Source: Triparma columacea
Taxonomy: Eukaryota; Sar; Bolidophyceae; Parmales; Triparmaceae
Assembly (NCBI GenBank): GCA_030267965.1
Contig: BRYA01000322.1
Span: 25,399-89,398, forward strand
Direction: 5' to 3'
DNA: 64,000 nt
The position numbers and the translations under genes are program-made. The notes under the pieces are model-generated. The model made no database searches. It was not told where the DNA came from and saw only the letters and a list, made by a program, of their open reading frames with translations. Below, piece after piece: positions 53,608-64,000 of this stretch (positions are counted from its first letter, which is position 1; each line of letters starts with the position of its first letter).

Positions 53608-56600
53608 ATGAGCGGACGTGACTCCTCCAGGCCTTCCTCGGACGACGAGGCGGGAGATATAATCTCTGAACGCCTCGAAATGGTAACTTCAGGCCAGCAC
53701 CAGCAAAATGCTGGCCTGCAAAACATGCAGCAGTTCGCTGAGGCCTTTGAGATCCAGACTGAGATCGATAAGCTCGAATGGTTCCGGTCTGTAAAAATTG
53801 ACCCCTGGACGAATAGGTTCACGAAGGACGGCAAGATAGCGGAAGACATGGAGAAGACCTACTGGGACCAGGAGGCAAGGTACCACCAGCAGTTCATGGC
53901 GAAGTTGACAACAGCCTGTATGGTGTTTAACTTCTTTGTCCTCTTGTGTGACTTGCATCCCAAGTACATGCTGACGGATACGCCCAAGGTCGTCAAAATG
54001 AGAGACATAGACGAAGTGTTACCATTCCTCGTGGGCGCCCGGCTGCTCATATTCTTTGTGCTGCTCTTTGCGAAGGTAACCAAGTTCTTCGTGGGTCCAG
54101 ATTGCGGCTTCATCAAAAGCAAGTGGAAGGTCATGGTGGGAATGAGCATCATCCAGATAACAGAGATGGCCCTGGCAATGTTCGTCGTTGACGAGGAGCC
54201 CGGAATGCACTGCATCGTCATATTGATCATGTTCAACTTTACTCCTCAGAGGCTGGTCGAGAAGGCCCCGCTTTGCATCGCGACCTATCTAATATGGGCT
54301 TTCACGTACCTCTACTATGCTTCCACTTGGGAGGAGGACGACCAGTACAAGGAGCTCTGGGCTCACCCCAAGATAAAACAGGGTTTTTTTGCGGACAAGG
54401 GGTGCACCCTCTGCTATAGCGTCATAAACCTCCTGACGACCACAGCCTGCTTCATGGCCGTTCAAATTTACGTCGTGTTCAACAGGGAGGAGTACCTGAG
54501 TGAGAACTTGCTCGCGATCAAGATCGGCGAGGTGCAGTCGACTATTATTTCCAAAAGGAACAAGACCAACCAGATGCTCTTGGATTCTATGCTTCCGCAG
54601 GAGATCACTAAGGAGCTAGGACAAGACAACAAGGACCTCACGTACGTGGAATCTTACACTGACGTCACGGTGCTATTTTGCATGATCGACAACTTTGGAG
54701 AGATTTCGTCAACCTTCGACGCCATCGAACTAGTTTCAATCCTCAACGGGGTATACTCTTGCTTCGACGACCTCGCTGACAATTTCGGTTCAATCTACAA
54801 GGTCGAGACCGTCGGCGAGGTCTACATGATGGCGGGGGGCTGCCCCCGTCGAGCAGTGACACACGCGACTGATGCCGCAGAGATGGCTCTAGCAATGATC
54901 CGAGTCATGCCTGATGTCAAGACCCAGATCAAGGACACCATCTTCGGCAAGGACGCCCAAGGCGACAGGCTCGAGAACGGAGCCAGGAAGATGGAAATAC
55001 TGGACAACTTGAACATCAAGGTCGGCCTCAACACCGGCCAGGTTACCGCGGGGGTAATCGGGGCCACGTGCCAGCGCTTCAAGCTCTTCGGGGATACTGT
55101 CAACACGGCATCGAGGATGGAGTCAAACTCTCTTCCAAACAAAATAACGATTTCCGCCTCTACGTTCAAGCAACTCATCAAGGCCAAGAACTTTCTCTTC
55201 TTGAAGAGAGACCCCATGCCTGTCAAGGGCAAGGGCATCGTCCAGACGTACTTCTTGCAGGGCATGGCGAGCGACAACAATTCAAAAATAAGCATCGAGC
55301 ATGACTCCCTGCATGACTTGGTGTCCCGCGAAGATCAGATTAAGTTCAATTTTGTAGAGGTTTGCAAGCAGGCAATTCAAGAGTCTCAGGCGAAGGACGG
55401 CGGCCACGGGGATATGGACGCGTTCAGTAAGGCGCTCGAGGACGACGCGTTTCGCGAAGGGTTGGAGATCGAAAGTGATGGAAACGGAGGATACTTTGAA
55501 AACCCTAACGATGCTGCGGACCAAGTTGACGAGACGGATGCTACTAATAATTACTACAGCAAGATGCTCGAGAGGTTGCAGTCGAGGGCCAAGCCCCAGC
55601 TGCCCATGAACCAGACCCTCCTCTTCCTCTTAGGGTATGAGTTCCATTTCGTTAAGCCTGATGATTCCGAAGCTATGCTAGAGGCTCACTACCGCCTTCA
55701 CGTTTTCAGCAAGGAGAAAAGGTGAGTTTGCCTTCGAAAGTCCGGATCAGACCGGCATGACACCATCCCGGCTAACCTGTCTCACCCCATCATCCCAAAC
55801 CCCATTCGCGACCAAAAAAAAACAGATTGATTCGCACGATTTTCTTCTTCTTCCTCTTTTCAATGGTATTCCTCTTGGTGTACGACCTCTGGGGACTCAA
55901 CCACGACACCGTGATCCTCCTTATCCGGTACAGCATAAGCATACCGTTCCTCGCCGTCTTCCTTTGCTTCACCTACCACAACACCTTTTTCTACTACCAG
56001 CAAACGGCACTTTCACTACCTTGCATGATCTTTGGTATCACTCTCGTCATCATGGGGACCTACAAGGCCCCGTACCCCGGCTACGGCATGTGCTTAATCA
56101 CCTTCCTATTGATCTTCAACCTCGACAGCCTGTTCTTTCTCAATCGAGTCGGGATCGTCTTGTCACTCACGATCTTGTACACTGTCTGTCTTAACCTCTT
56201 CTGCGTCGCGTACAATAATATCAATAATCATCTAGGAGGCGATGACAATGAACGATTGGCTCCCACTATGACAGATAGCGCCCTCAAGTTGAATCTTTCA
56301 ACGATTGCGGACAATTTTTGCCTCCTCCAAGGCGACAGCAATGGCACCGAGCTAGTTTACCACAACTTCTTCTCCAATGATGCTTACAACTTTCAAGGCC
56401 CCATGGACAAGGCAATTTACCAGAGTCTCTGGACCTGCCTTGAGAACAGGCAGCAGGTGGCGCCCATGCGGGCACTGCAGCAAATCATTTTAGTTTTCTA
56501 CTTCGTCTGCCTGCTCGTGTTTCCTAGTTGGGTCTCGCACTATTTTTCCCGCGTCTGCTTTAACCGCGTGCAGAGGGGCTACGAGATGGAGAAGGAAAAC

Positions 56601-57413
56601 AAGGCTACTCAGACGAGGACTAGGGAGTACCTAGAAAGGCTCGTCCCCGCGAGCATCGTTCCAAAGCTCAGCCACGGAAAATTCATCGCAGATAGGCTCG
56701 ACGACGTCTCTATACTGTTCGTGGACATGGTCGGCTTCACAAAATTCAGCAGCCAACTGGACCCAGACGAGCTCGTCATGTTCTTGAACGAAATGTACTC
56801 AAATTTCGACGTGGTTCTGGAAAAGTACTGTTTGTACAAGGTCGAGATCATAGGGGACGCGCTTTTTGCTGTGGCAGGGGCTCCGGAGGACAGGTACGAC
56901 AAGTACCATGCAGCAAGGTGCGTTTGCGCGGCCAACGGGCTGTTGAAGGAGATCATCAAGTTGAGGAACTTCCTCGAGATTTCAATAAGGATTAGGGTGG
57001 GCATTCACACTGGGAGCTGCGTTGCCGGGGTGGTGGGGATTAAAGACCCGAGGTACCATCTCTTTGGGATCACCTCCAACTATGCTGAAAAAATGGAAAG
57101 CACAGGGGCTGCTGGGAGGGTCCACGTGTCCCAGGCCACCGTGGACAGCATCACCAAGTCGGGTGCTTCCAAGGGATTCACCTTCACCAAGAGGGAGATC
57201 GACGACCTCGTACCTCTACCAGAAGACGCTAGTGAGGAGAAGAAAAACAAAAGGCAGGCAACTATTGACAACATCAGTGAGGCCAAAAGCAGAGTTGGCG
57301 GAAGCTACTTCGCCGAGGTCGACGACGAGAGTGTTATGACGTTCCCCAACTTGTTGCAAGAAAGCAAGTTGAGGAGGAGCACGAAGGAAGGGCCAAAAAC
57401 AGAAGAGCCGTAA
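53608..57413 (+). CDS. 12-TM tandem class III nucleotide cyclase (two catalytic domains, guanylyl-type pocket)
   Basis: Exons 53608-55721 and 55826-57413, joined in phase 2 (1233 aa). Layout: cytosolic N-terminus, six helices (about 105-300), catalytic domain C1 (about 345-525), linker, six more helices (about 705-925), domain C2 (about 990-1170), tail. C1 lacks both metal Asp residues (Met359, Glu404) but keeps the transition-state pair Asn499/Arg503. C2 keeps both Asp (Asp1005, Asp1049) but has Lys1127 for Arg. One active site is therefore expected at the C1/C2 interface, with roles reversed against animal adenylyl cyclases. Both domains have Glu (400, 1045) at the purine-selecting position, as in guanylyl cyclases. 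The second selector is Lys492/His1116, neither Cys nor Asp. Function: cGMP or cAMP synthesis at a membrane. Confidence 0.93.
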
Positions 57414-57641
57414 AGGAGCAAGGGGGTAGGAATGGATCAAAGAGATGGGCAGGGCTGGCAGGGCCGGCAGGGCGGCAGGACGTTCTGCGAATTCTTCTTG
57501 CTAATAAGCACAAAATGTATTCTTATAAGAATATGATACGTATTGGCTATGTTTTGATTTTAGAGCCAAAAGAAAATATGCAAAAACCTCAACTCTGTCC
57601 GACTGTCCGACTAACCCCCCGTAGCAAAACTGTTGTGGGAA

Positions 57642-59038
57642 ATGAGTGAAGATGTCGATGCACACGTCCTCCGTAGGTTTGAGCTCTGCCAGAAGCTCGG
57701 AAAGGGCGCCTACGGGATAGTTTTCAAGGCCATAGAGAAGGTGAGGCAATTTAAAATACCAACAGCTCTTGAGGCGATGGCTAATAATTTGAAAATATTG
57801 TCCCCCCTCGCGTTGCTTCTTCCTCCCCCTCAGAGATCTCGCGGGGTCATTGCGCTGAAGAAGTGCTTTGATGCCTTCAGAAACGCTACTGACGCCCAGA
57901 GGACCTTCAGGGAGATCATGTACCTTCAAGAGCTCAGTGGGCATGACAACCTCATTAGGATGCAGCACGTTATCAAGGCAGAGAACGACAAGGATATCTA
58001 CTTAACGTTTGACTTTATGGTAAGAGTTGTAAGGGGGGGGTTGAGGGGGGGGGTTTGAACAAATTCACCAACTCTAACCCGGCGAAATTTTTATCGTGGG
58101 AAAGGAAACCGACCTTCATGCCGTGATCCAGGCCAAAATTCTAGAAGACATTCACAAGAAGTATGTCATATATCAAACTCTCAAGGCCTTGAAGTACATG
58201 CACTCCGGGGAGGTAAGTGGAGGGCGGGAGGGTGGGGGGGGGGATGGGATGGGTGAAAGATGAGGGGGTGTGAACGAAAACCCTAACTCCCAAGCATCGT
58301 TCGCACCTTCCACAGTTGCTTCACAGGGACATCAAACCCAGCAACCTTCTGCTCAACAGCGACTGCCACGTCAAGCTTTGCGACTTCGGACTTTGCAGGA
58401 GTGTCAACACGGAAGGAAATAATACCGGACCGAGCCCAGTCTTGACGGATTACGTCGCAACAAGGTGGTACAGGGCACCCGAGATTCTCCTCGGCAGCAC
58501 CAAGTACACCAAGGGAGTAGACATTTGGTCGGTCGGGTGTATTATGGGTGAAATGATTTCAGACCGCCCCATCTTCCCAGGCTCCTCAACCATGAACCAG
58601 CTGGAGAGGATTATTTCCTTGACCGGCAAGCCTACCCCCTCAGACGTCGAGAGCATCAAGAGTCCATTCGCATCCACCATGTTGGATTCAATCCCCCCCA
58701 CCAAGAAGACGACATTAACCGAGATGTTCCCCAAGGCGTCCTCCGACGCCATTGACCTAATGAGCAAGTGCCTACAGTTCAACCCTGACAAGAGGTGCAC
58801 GGCAAAGGAGGCCCTCGCCCACCCGTTCATCGCGGAATTCCACAACCCGGACGACGAACCTGACCACCCGGGGGGACCGATTACTATCAGCTTGGACGAT
58901 AACCAGAAACTTACAGCGAGCGATTATAGGGATAAACTGTACCGTGAAATTAATGAGAGAAGAAAGGCGGCAAGGAGAAGAGAACAGGAGAAGGCACTGG
59001 CTGCAAAGGGGGGAGCGAAAAAGGGTGTTACGAATTAA
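57642..59038 (+). CDS. MAP kinase with TDY activation motif (ERK7/MAPK15-like)
   Basis: Four exons: 57642-57740, 57834-58019, 58105-58212 and 58316-59038, all phase 0 (371 aa). Kinase marks: Gly-Lys-Gly-Ala-Tyr-Gly, Ala-Leu-Lys-Lys, Met-Glu-Thr-Asp-Leu-His-Ala-Val-Ile, His-Arg-Asp-Ile-Lys-Pro-Ser-Asn, Asp-Phe-Gly-Leu-Cys-Arg. The activation site is Thr-Asp-Tyr-Val-Ala-Thr-Arg-Trp-Tyr-Arg-Ala-Pro-Glu (Thr176-Asp-Tyr178). The Asp-Leu-His-Ala-Val-Ile and Leu-Leu-Leu-Asn-Ser strings are nearest the ERK7/MAPK15 group, though that group usually has Thr-Glu-Tyr. The C-terminal tail is a charged Arg/Lys/Glu helix. Confidence 0.92.
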
Positions 59039-59285
59039 TTTAGGAGGTTATCGCTAGAGCCGTGCGTGCATTTTTTTTTTTTTCACAAAACAAAGCACCT
59101 ATTAAGAGTTCTAAAGAAAGGGTCAAGGGGAAAAGAAAAAGGGCTCCTTCCAACGGGACTCCCAACCCTCAATTGTGCTCTCGCATCCGTCCTTCCTCCT
59201 GTGGTGGTGGGGTGTGTGTGTGTGTTATTATATAATTAATCATAAAGTGTGCAGAGATGCGTTGCCTTGTTCTTCCCCACTGTCC

Positions 59286-60369
59286 TCACCTCCACCTTCC
59301 ACCCTTAATCCATGTATCCTCAACAATGTTACAAAAGTCAATCACGTTATCTTGGTTCTCTAGTTTTTTCCTAACCCTCCTCATGCCACTTAAACTCCTA
59401 GCGCAGTCGAACCTTGCTGTGGAGATGGGTAGAGAGAGCTCGGAGTAGGACTGGGCTATCATGGAAGCTAGGACTACTGATGCACTTCTACCGTGACCAC
59501 CTTTACAATGAACGATAGCCTGGGGTGGGTGAGGGGGGGAGGTGGGACGGGGGTAATTTCTGGGGTTTAAGGGTGTGGGGGGGGGGCGAATGGGGGGGGG
59601 GGGGAGGGATAACCCAACAAAAAGCGACTCCGAACCTCACCTCCCCTTCCCCTGCGCAAACCAACCAATCAACGGCGCGTAGGAGATCTTGTGGGTGAGG
59701 CTGAGCGTGGTCTAAGCACGGAGATAGTAGTACTTTCGAGGATGTGTACGTCCTTTCGTGGCATGTGTTTACGTAGTATTTTGAAGGGTCGATGTAGGAG
59801 GGCCAGGAGGAGAGGGATATTGTGGTTCCGTTTAGAGAGGTTACGAGTGTGGACTCAGGCTGACCGAGGAGGTAACGGTGCTTGAGACGGACACCGAGTA
59901 AGGAAAAGGGGAAGAGAACACGCTGAGATAATGCGACTAAGGGTTTTAACACACTAAAGTGTGGGGGAAGTTAATTGAAGGGAAGTGATCGGGGGAGCGG
60001 AGGGGTGGTGAGATGAGGAGATAAGAGGAGGGTGCGACGCGCTGGGGGGGGCGCGCGCTGGGCTTTCCACAACGATGGCAATCACCAAGTCGTCATGGGG
60101 GTGGTGGTGGGATAAAAGCGGGATACAAGTGGGATGTAAGTTTGTTCTCATTTCATCCTCATCTCATCTCACCTGGATTGGAGGGAGAAATAGGGAGGTC
60201 CATCACGATCAAGAAGTGTCAGTTCATAGGGGTACCTGTGCGAAGATAGGACATTAAGGATAATGACAGCAGATAGGAGTGAAGGAAGGATTGGAGGGAG
60301 ATTGAGGTGCGAGGAGGAGGAGGTTATGGAGGCGATAAAGGTTTGAGCTCTTGAGAGTATTGAACGCAT
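59286..60369 (-). CDS. Dual-specificity phosphatase, PTPMT1-like
   Basis: Exons 60173-60369, 59641-59953 and 59286-59519, phases 2 and 0 (247 aa). The N-terminus has basic and Ser residues and a hydrophobic segment (about 25-45), a mitochondrial or membrane anchor. The middle resembles the phosphatase fold (Tyr-Leu-Leu-Gly, then Leu-Ser-Pro-Cys-Leu-Asp-His with the general-acid Asp). The P-loop is His-Cys-Lys-Gly-Gly-His-Gly-Arg-Ser (nucleophile Cys175), opening exon 3. PTPMT1 dephosphorylates phosphatidylglycerophosphate for cardiolipin synthesis. A substrate assignment would need phylogeny. Confidence 0.82.
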
Positions 60370-60813
60370 TTTGTAGAGAGTTTAGAGGAGAAGTAGTGAT
60401 GATGTAGTGATGAAATAGTGATGAGTAGTCAGGATTGTGCTAACGTGTATAAATTGTTGTGAGAATGAAGCAATATAAAAGTTGTCGAGGATTCCAGGAA
60501 GGATCGCACTTTTCTTGGAGTTTTTGAGGTGTCCTTAGGGGATCAAACAATAGATTTTTAGGGTACGTGTAAGAGCTGTTGAGAGAATATTATCGAATAT
60601 TATCCATTTTGTTGTGTTTTACATGCAGAAATCAAGGAATGAAAGCCATGACCTCGGTGACACATAGGTGCAATTGAGATTTGGCCTCATTCTGCACTAT
60701 ATTCTGCCTACAACTTACCCTACAACTTACTCATATCTACTCCTCATACTCCTCATAACCCTACTAATCACTCAATCAACTCATTCATCGCACATTGATC
60801 ACACAGAAACACA
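60370..60813. other. Divergent intergenic region
   Basis: 444 bp, AT-rich, between the phosphatase start and the oxidoreductase start. Nothing coding or repeated recognised, apart from short direct GATGATG-like and CTCAT-like motifs. Confidence 0.5.
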
Positions 60814-61973
60814 ATGGTTAGGCTTGCACTAATAGGTACAGGGAGGATGGGTCTCATAAGGATGAGATGCATGCAGTCTCTCCCCGGCGTAACCGTATCC
60901 CACGTGATAGACAGCAACGCAGATCAAGCTGGAAGGCTCGCCACACAGTGGGGCGTCAATCACGTAGCCAGCACCATCGAAGAGGCCACGAGCCTCGGTG
61001 ATATTGATGGGTTCGTCATTTCCACACCAACTGGAAGCCACATGTCTATCATCAAGGACATCGCGAAGCACGCACCGGGGAAGGGCATATTCACGGAAAA
61101 ACCTGTCGCGGACAATCCGACAGACATCGAAAAGGCCTTCCAGATTGCCAAGGATGGAGGCAATCAGATTTGCTGCTCCTTTCAGAGGAGGTGAGATAGG
61201 TTGGGCTTGCCCGTTCCCCTTCCTCCACCTTCTCTCGTCGCACCTATATCTCACACTGCATTTTCGCAGATTTGACCAGACGTACGTTACAGCGGCAGAC
61301 GCCGTCACGACAGGGGCACTAGGAAAGGTCCACAACGTCAACGTTATATTCGGAGGTGAGCTTAGGTCGTTCGATAGAAAGACTCCCGCCGACAATACCC
61401 ACAAACTCAATTCTGACCCAAACACCCCCCCCTTTAGACCACCCATGCCCTCCGATAGAATTCCTGGTAGACGGGGGTGATATATTCATGGACCTAGCCC
61501 CGCACGATCTCGACTACGTCTTCAACGCCCTCTCCGACACCGCCTCCAGCGTCTACGCTACCGGCTGCTCCAGCGATCCCGTCCTCCAGGAGAAGGGTGT
61601 GTTGGACAACGCTTTAATGGTCGTTAACATGAAGAAGGGCGCGGTGGTTACCATGCAAATGTCAAGGTCAGCGGTATTCGGGTACGACCAGAGGTGCGAG
61701 TTCTTCGGTACCTCAGGCTCCGCCGCAGTAACAAACCCCAAGGAGCACGACGCCGTGATCCGTTCAATAGAAGGGTCAAAAACTGCACGCTTCTCACACT
61801 CGTTCCCCGAGAGGTTTGACGTAGCGTTCAAGAAGGAACTTGAGACTTTTAAGGGGGTTATATTGGGGAAGGGGACGTGGCCGGTTAGCGAGGAGGAGTG
61901 TAAGGTCGTTCAAAGTGTTGCGGACGCGGCGAGGAGGAGTTATGAAGAAGGTAGGGTCGTTAATATCGAATGA
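60814..61973 (+). CDS. Gfo/Idh/MocA family oxidoreductase (inositol dehydrogenase-like)
   Basis: Exons 60814-61190, 61270-61355 and 61438-61973, phases 2 and 1 (332 aa). N-terminal Rossmann fold with Gly-Thr-Gly-Arg-Met-Gly (residues 8-13) and Glu-Lys-Pro near residue 95. The second domain contains Asp-Leu-Ala-Pro-His-Asp-Leu-Asp, where the family has Gly-X-X-X-Asp-X-X-X-His-Asp with the catalytic Asp/His. No targeting signal, so probably cytosolic NAD(P)-dependent sugar or cyclitol oxidation. The exact substrate is not readable. Confidence 0.88.
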
Positions 61974-62272
61974 TAGAAGAAAACACCTAAGGGGGGGGAG
62001 AGAGAGAGGGGGAGAGGGAGGGAGGGAAGGGAGGACTACATAGGAGATAGAGATAGGTTTGAAAAGGGGTTCGACGATAGCGACTTTTAGAATGATTGTG
62101 ACTCAAGTAGTAAAACATAGAAGATCTAGCGAATAGCATAATAGGTTTGCAAAGGGGGGCGACGATGATGAAAGACCTTTTAGAATTATTGACGATAGTA
62201 GTAAAACACACAGAATAGAATGACTTTCGATTTAAAACTACACAGTATTTCCTTGGCGGCTCACTTTTAACC

Positions 62273-63181
62273 TTAGTACACGACAATCTGAGGGGGTTTT
62301 AGGTGGTGGTATGAGGAGGTTAGAGAGAGTTGGGTTGAATCTCGAGGTGAACCCCGCCGTGGTTTTCTCCACAGTAGCTCTTACCTTGATGACGAAGATG
62401 GCGATCAACATCATAACCTCCACTAACGCAGTTGTTATATTGGTGAAACCGACGATGTACCAAATGCTCTCCCACTGCCAGCCGTAAGCGACGAACCAAC
62501 TGATGTAGACCCCGCCGATGAAGTGCACTACGATCTGGAAGAGGTTGATCTTGGAGAAGAAGAGAGTGAAGCCACCGACCATGCCAAGAAGGTCCAAGGC
62601 AAAGCAAGCATAGGACACATTCAGAGCTATTTCCAGCTACCGATAGGGCAAGGAAAACGTTCAATTGGGGAGGGAGGGTCTTGGGTAAGAATGTGGCGGC
62701 GGATCAAGGATAAAGTGTTAGGGGTACGACGTTTGTCAGGGTGTCAGGACCTCACCTGGTCATTGGCAGCAGATTCCGAGACATCATAGCTGGGGTTGTA
62801 AGGATCATAATCAGCGTCGGACTCGACGATGCCGAGCGAGGCGTACACGTTTCGCTTACGACTTGCCTTCACCATTATCATGGCGATCAAGTGACCGATG
62901 CTTTGGGAATAGGGAGGGGAGGCAGCGGGGGGAGGGGGGGGAGGGGGGATTTAAGTGAGTGAAGGAAGCAGAGAGAAAAATAAGTGGATCAGGGGGGCGC
63001 GGAGAACCGAAAAACCGATAAGGATAAGATATTGACGGAATTTGAAAGTGAACCCAGGTTTTCTTAGACTCAAAAGAGGCCGAAGGTTGACCCCATGATA
63101 GGGCTAACTTTCAAAATCATGGACGGTAACTCACGTGACGAGGAACCGGGCGGGGATTAAAATATTGTTCTGACCGCCCAT
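62273..63181 (-). CDS. TMEM107: TMEM107, ciliary transition-zone membrane protein
   Basis: Exons 63135-63181, 62756-62900, 62385-62636 and 62273-62287 (152 aa; human 140). Phases 2, 0, 0. The N-terminus Ile-Leu-Ile-Pro-Ala-Arg-Phe-Leu-Val-Thr-Ile-Gly-His-Leu aligns with Leu-Val-Pro-Ser-Arg-Phe-Leu-Thr-Leu-Leu-Ala-His-Leu of human TMEM107. A polar loop and three further helices follow, with a conserved Trp-Tyr-Ile. TMEM107 recruits MKS-module proteins to the ciliary transition zone. If the last GTAAG donor is not used, the frame reads on to a stop at 62238, adding about 40 residues. The spliced form fits family length better. Confidence 0.85.
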
Positions 63182-63521
63182 GGTTGATTTATGGCGCGAA
63201 GAGGATTTGGAGGACAAGGAAAGTTGTGTCCAAACCTCTTCAAATCAAAATTATGGATGTGTCCCAATTATAGATCAGGGTCGGCCAACAGAAGAATTTT
63301 GTAGCCCTTGTGCTCATCAATCACCTACCTCAAGCATCATAATCAGGTGTGTCCCGCCGCTCATCGGATTTTATCCTCTCACTTCCCCGAGTCTCCTGAG
63401 TTTCCCACTTCACACACTCAATATCTTACCCGACCAATCTAACCCCGCTATCCTTCCTGCACCCTCTGTTTCCTTTGGTTTTCTACAAGCAGGCAAAGAA
63501 ACGGATATCTGAAGTTCAGTA
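63182..63521. other. Region between TMEM107 and the second LRR gene
   Basis: 340 bp. A 110-codon plus-strand frame overlaps TMEM107 exon 1 and has no recognisable features. I see no repeat from the R family. Confidence 0.5.
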
Positions 63522-64000
63522 ATGGAGGAGAAGATCGTCATGTACGACGGGGAAACGTCGTTTGAGGGGGATACGAGTATAACAGGGTTCACTGTTGCTG
63601 AAGGGGTCACTGAGATTGGTGAAAAGGCCTTTTATGGATGCACGGGCTTGACGTCGTTGGAGGGTCTTCCTACGGGACTCACTACGATTGGTGGATATGC
63701 CTTTCGTGGATGCACGGGCTTGACATCGTTGAAGGGTCTTCCTTCGGGATTCACTACGATTGGTAGAGCTGCCTTTGCTAGATGCACGGGCTTGACGTCG
63801 TTGGAGGGTCTTCGTTCTACGGGAGTCATTGAGATTGGTGAATCTGCCTTTTATGGATGCACGGGCTTGACATCGTTGGAGGGTCTTCCTACGGGAGTCA
63901 CGAAGATTGGTGATAAGGCCTTTTATGAATGCACGGGCTTGACATCGTTGGAGGGTCTTCCTACGGGAGTCACTACGATTGGTAGAGCTGCCTTTAATGG
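63522..64000 (+). CDS. BspA-type leucine-rich-repeat protein, cut by window end
   Basis: Starts at ATG 63522 and stays open to the edge (159 codons). A short N-terminus (Lys-Ile-Val-Met-Tyr-Asp-Gly) is followed by 24/25-residue repeats with Ala-Phe, Gly-Cys-Thr-Gly-Leu-Thr-Ser-Leu, Gly-Leu and Ile-Gly. The repeat differs in length and consensus from the 23-residue repeats of the gene at 25869, so this is a different subfamily, not part of the duplicated module. No signal peptide. Confidence 0.85.
   Translation, partial: MEEKIVMYDGETSFEGDTSITGFTVAEGVTEIGEKAFYGCTGLTSLEGLPTGLTTIGGYAFRGCTGLTSLKGLPSGFTTIGRAAFARCTGLTSLEGLRSTGVIEIGESAFYGCTGLTSLEGLPTGVTKIGDKAFYECTGLTSLEGLPTGVTTIGRAAFN

Noticed and set aside
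63180..63512. 110-codon plus-strand frame starting at an ATG
   Set aside because: Overlaps TMEM107 exon 1, no domain and no homologue recognised; could still be a small gene.
1..64000. tRNA, rRNA or riboswitch genes
   Set aside because: I found no cloverleaf with conserved TTC loop or other RNA hallmarks by eye; a tRNAscan/Infernal run would settle it.

Overview
This is nuclear DNA of a eukaryotic microalga, most likely a heterokont (stramenopile) with a secondary red plastid and a flagellated stage. Four observations support this. Genes are split by short introns with GTGAG/GTAAG donors and C-rich 3' ends. Several proteins start with a signal peptide ending in an ASAF-like plastid-entry motif. 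A TMEM107 transition-zone gene implies cilia. BspA-type leucine-rich-repeat genes and U-box/Sel1 genes are abundant. The mix would suit Parmales/Bolidophyceae (Triparma-like), but the species is inference. There are two runs of N, at 5759-5780 and 20003-20033.

Layout. 1-15.2 kb is compact housekeeping sequence: a cut-off Rieske-like protein, a CPP1-like plastid J-like protein, a SET methyltransferase, mitochondrial ATP synthase alpha, an RRM/U-box/RRM protein, two membrane proteins of unknown function, an ICME-like esterase, an SGNH hydrolase and a Qc-SNARE. 15.5-25.1 kb holds a secreted unknown, an ADCK1-like kinase, a GH20 hexosaminidase, a coiled-coil/ankyrin protein, a METTL21-like methyltransferase, a DUF1415 protein and TFIIH p52. 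25.1-33 kb is the accessory island. It has a BspA-LRR gene facing a U-box/Sel1 gene, the whole pair duplicated. Three copies of a roughly 370-bp element (called R here) each lie just upstream of a plus-strand gene: LRR, RlmN and ABM. 33-45 kb has a zinc-finger membrane protein, a very large PPR-like mitochondrial protein, COX17, a mitochondrial carrier, an MFSD8-like transporter and a large disordered coiled-coil protein. 45-64 kb is rich in signalling genes: a MAPKK-like kinase, an EF-hand protein, an ARM-repeat protein, a 12-TM tandem nucleotide cyclase, a MAPK and a dual-specificity phosphatase. It ends with a Gfo/Idh oxidoreductase, TMEM107 and a second BspA-LRR gene cut by the window end.

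All exon structures were built by hand from in-frame splice sites, and every joined model keeps reading phase across its introns. Most neighbours are divergent or convergent pairs with 20-300 bp between them, so many promoters must be bidirectional. The most unusual items are three. The cyclase's two catalytic domains are complementary but in reversed order compared with animal adenylyl cyclases. The R element is shared upstream of three unrelated genes. The RRM-U-box-RRM protein has an uncommon domain combination.
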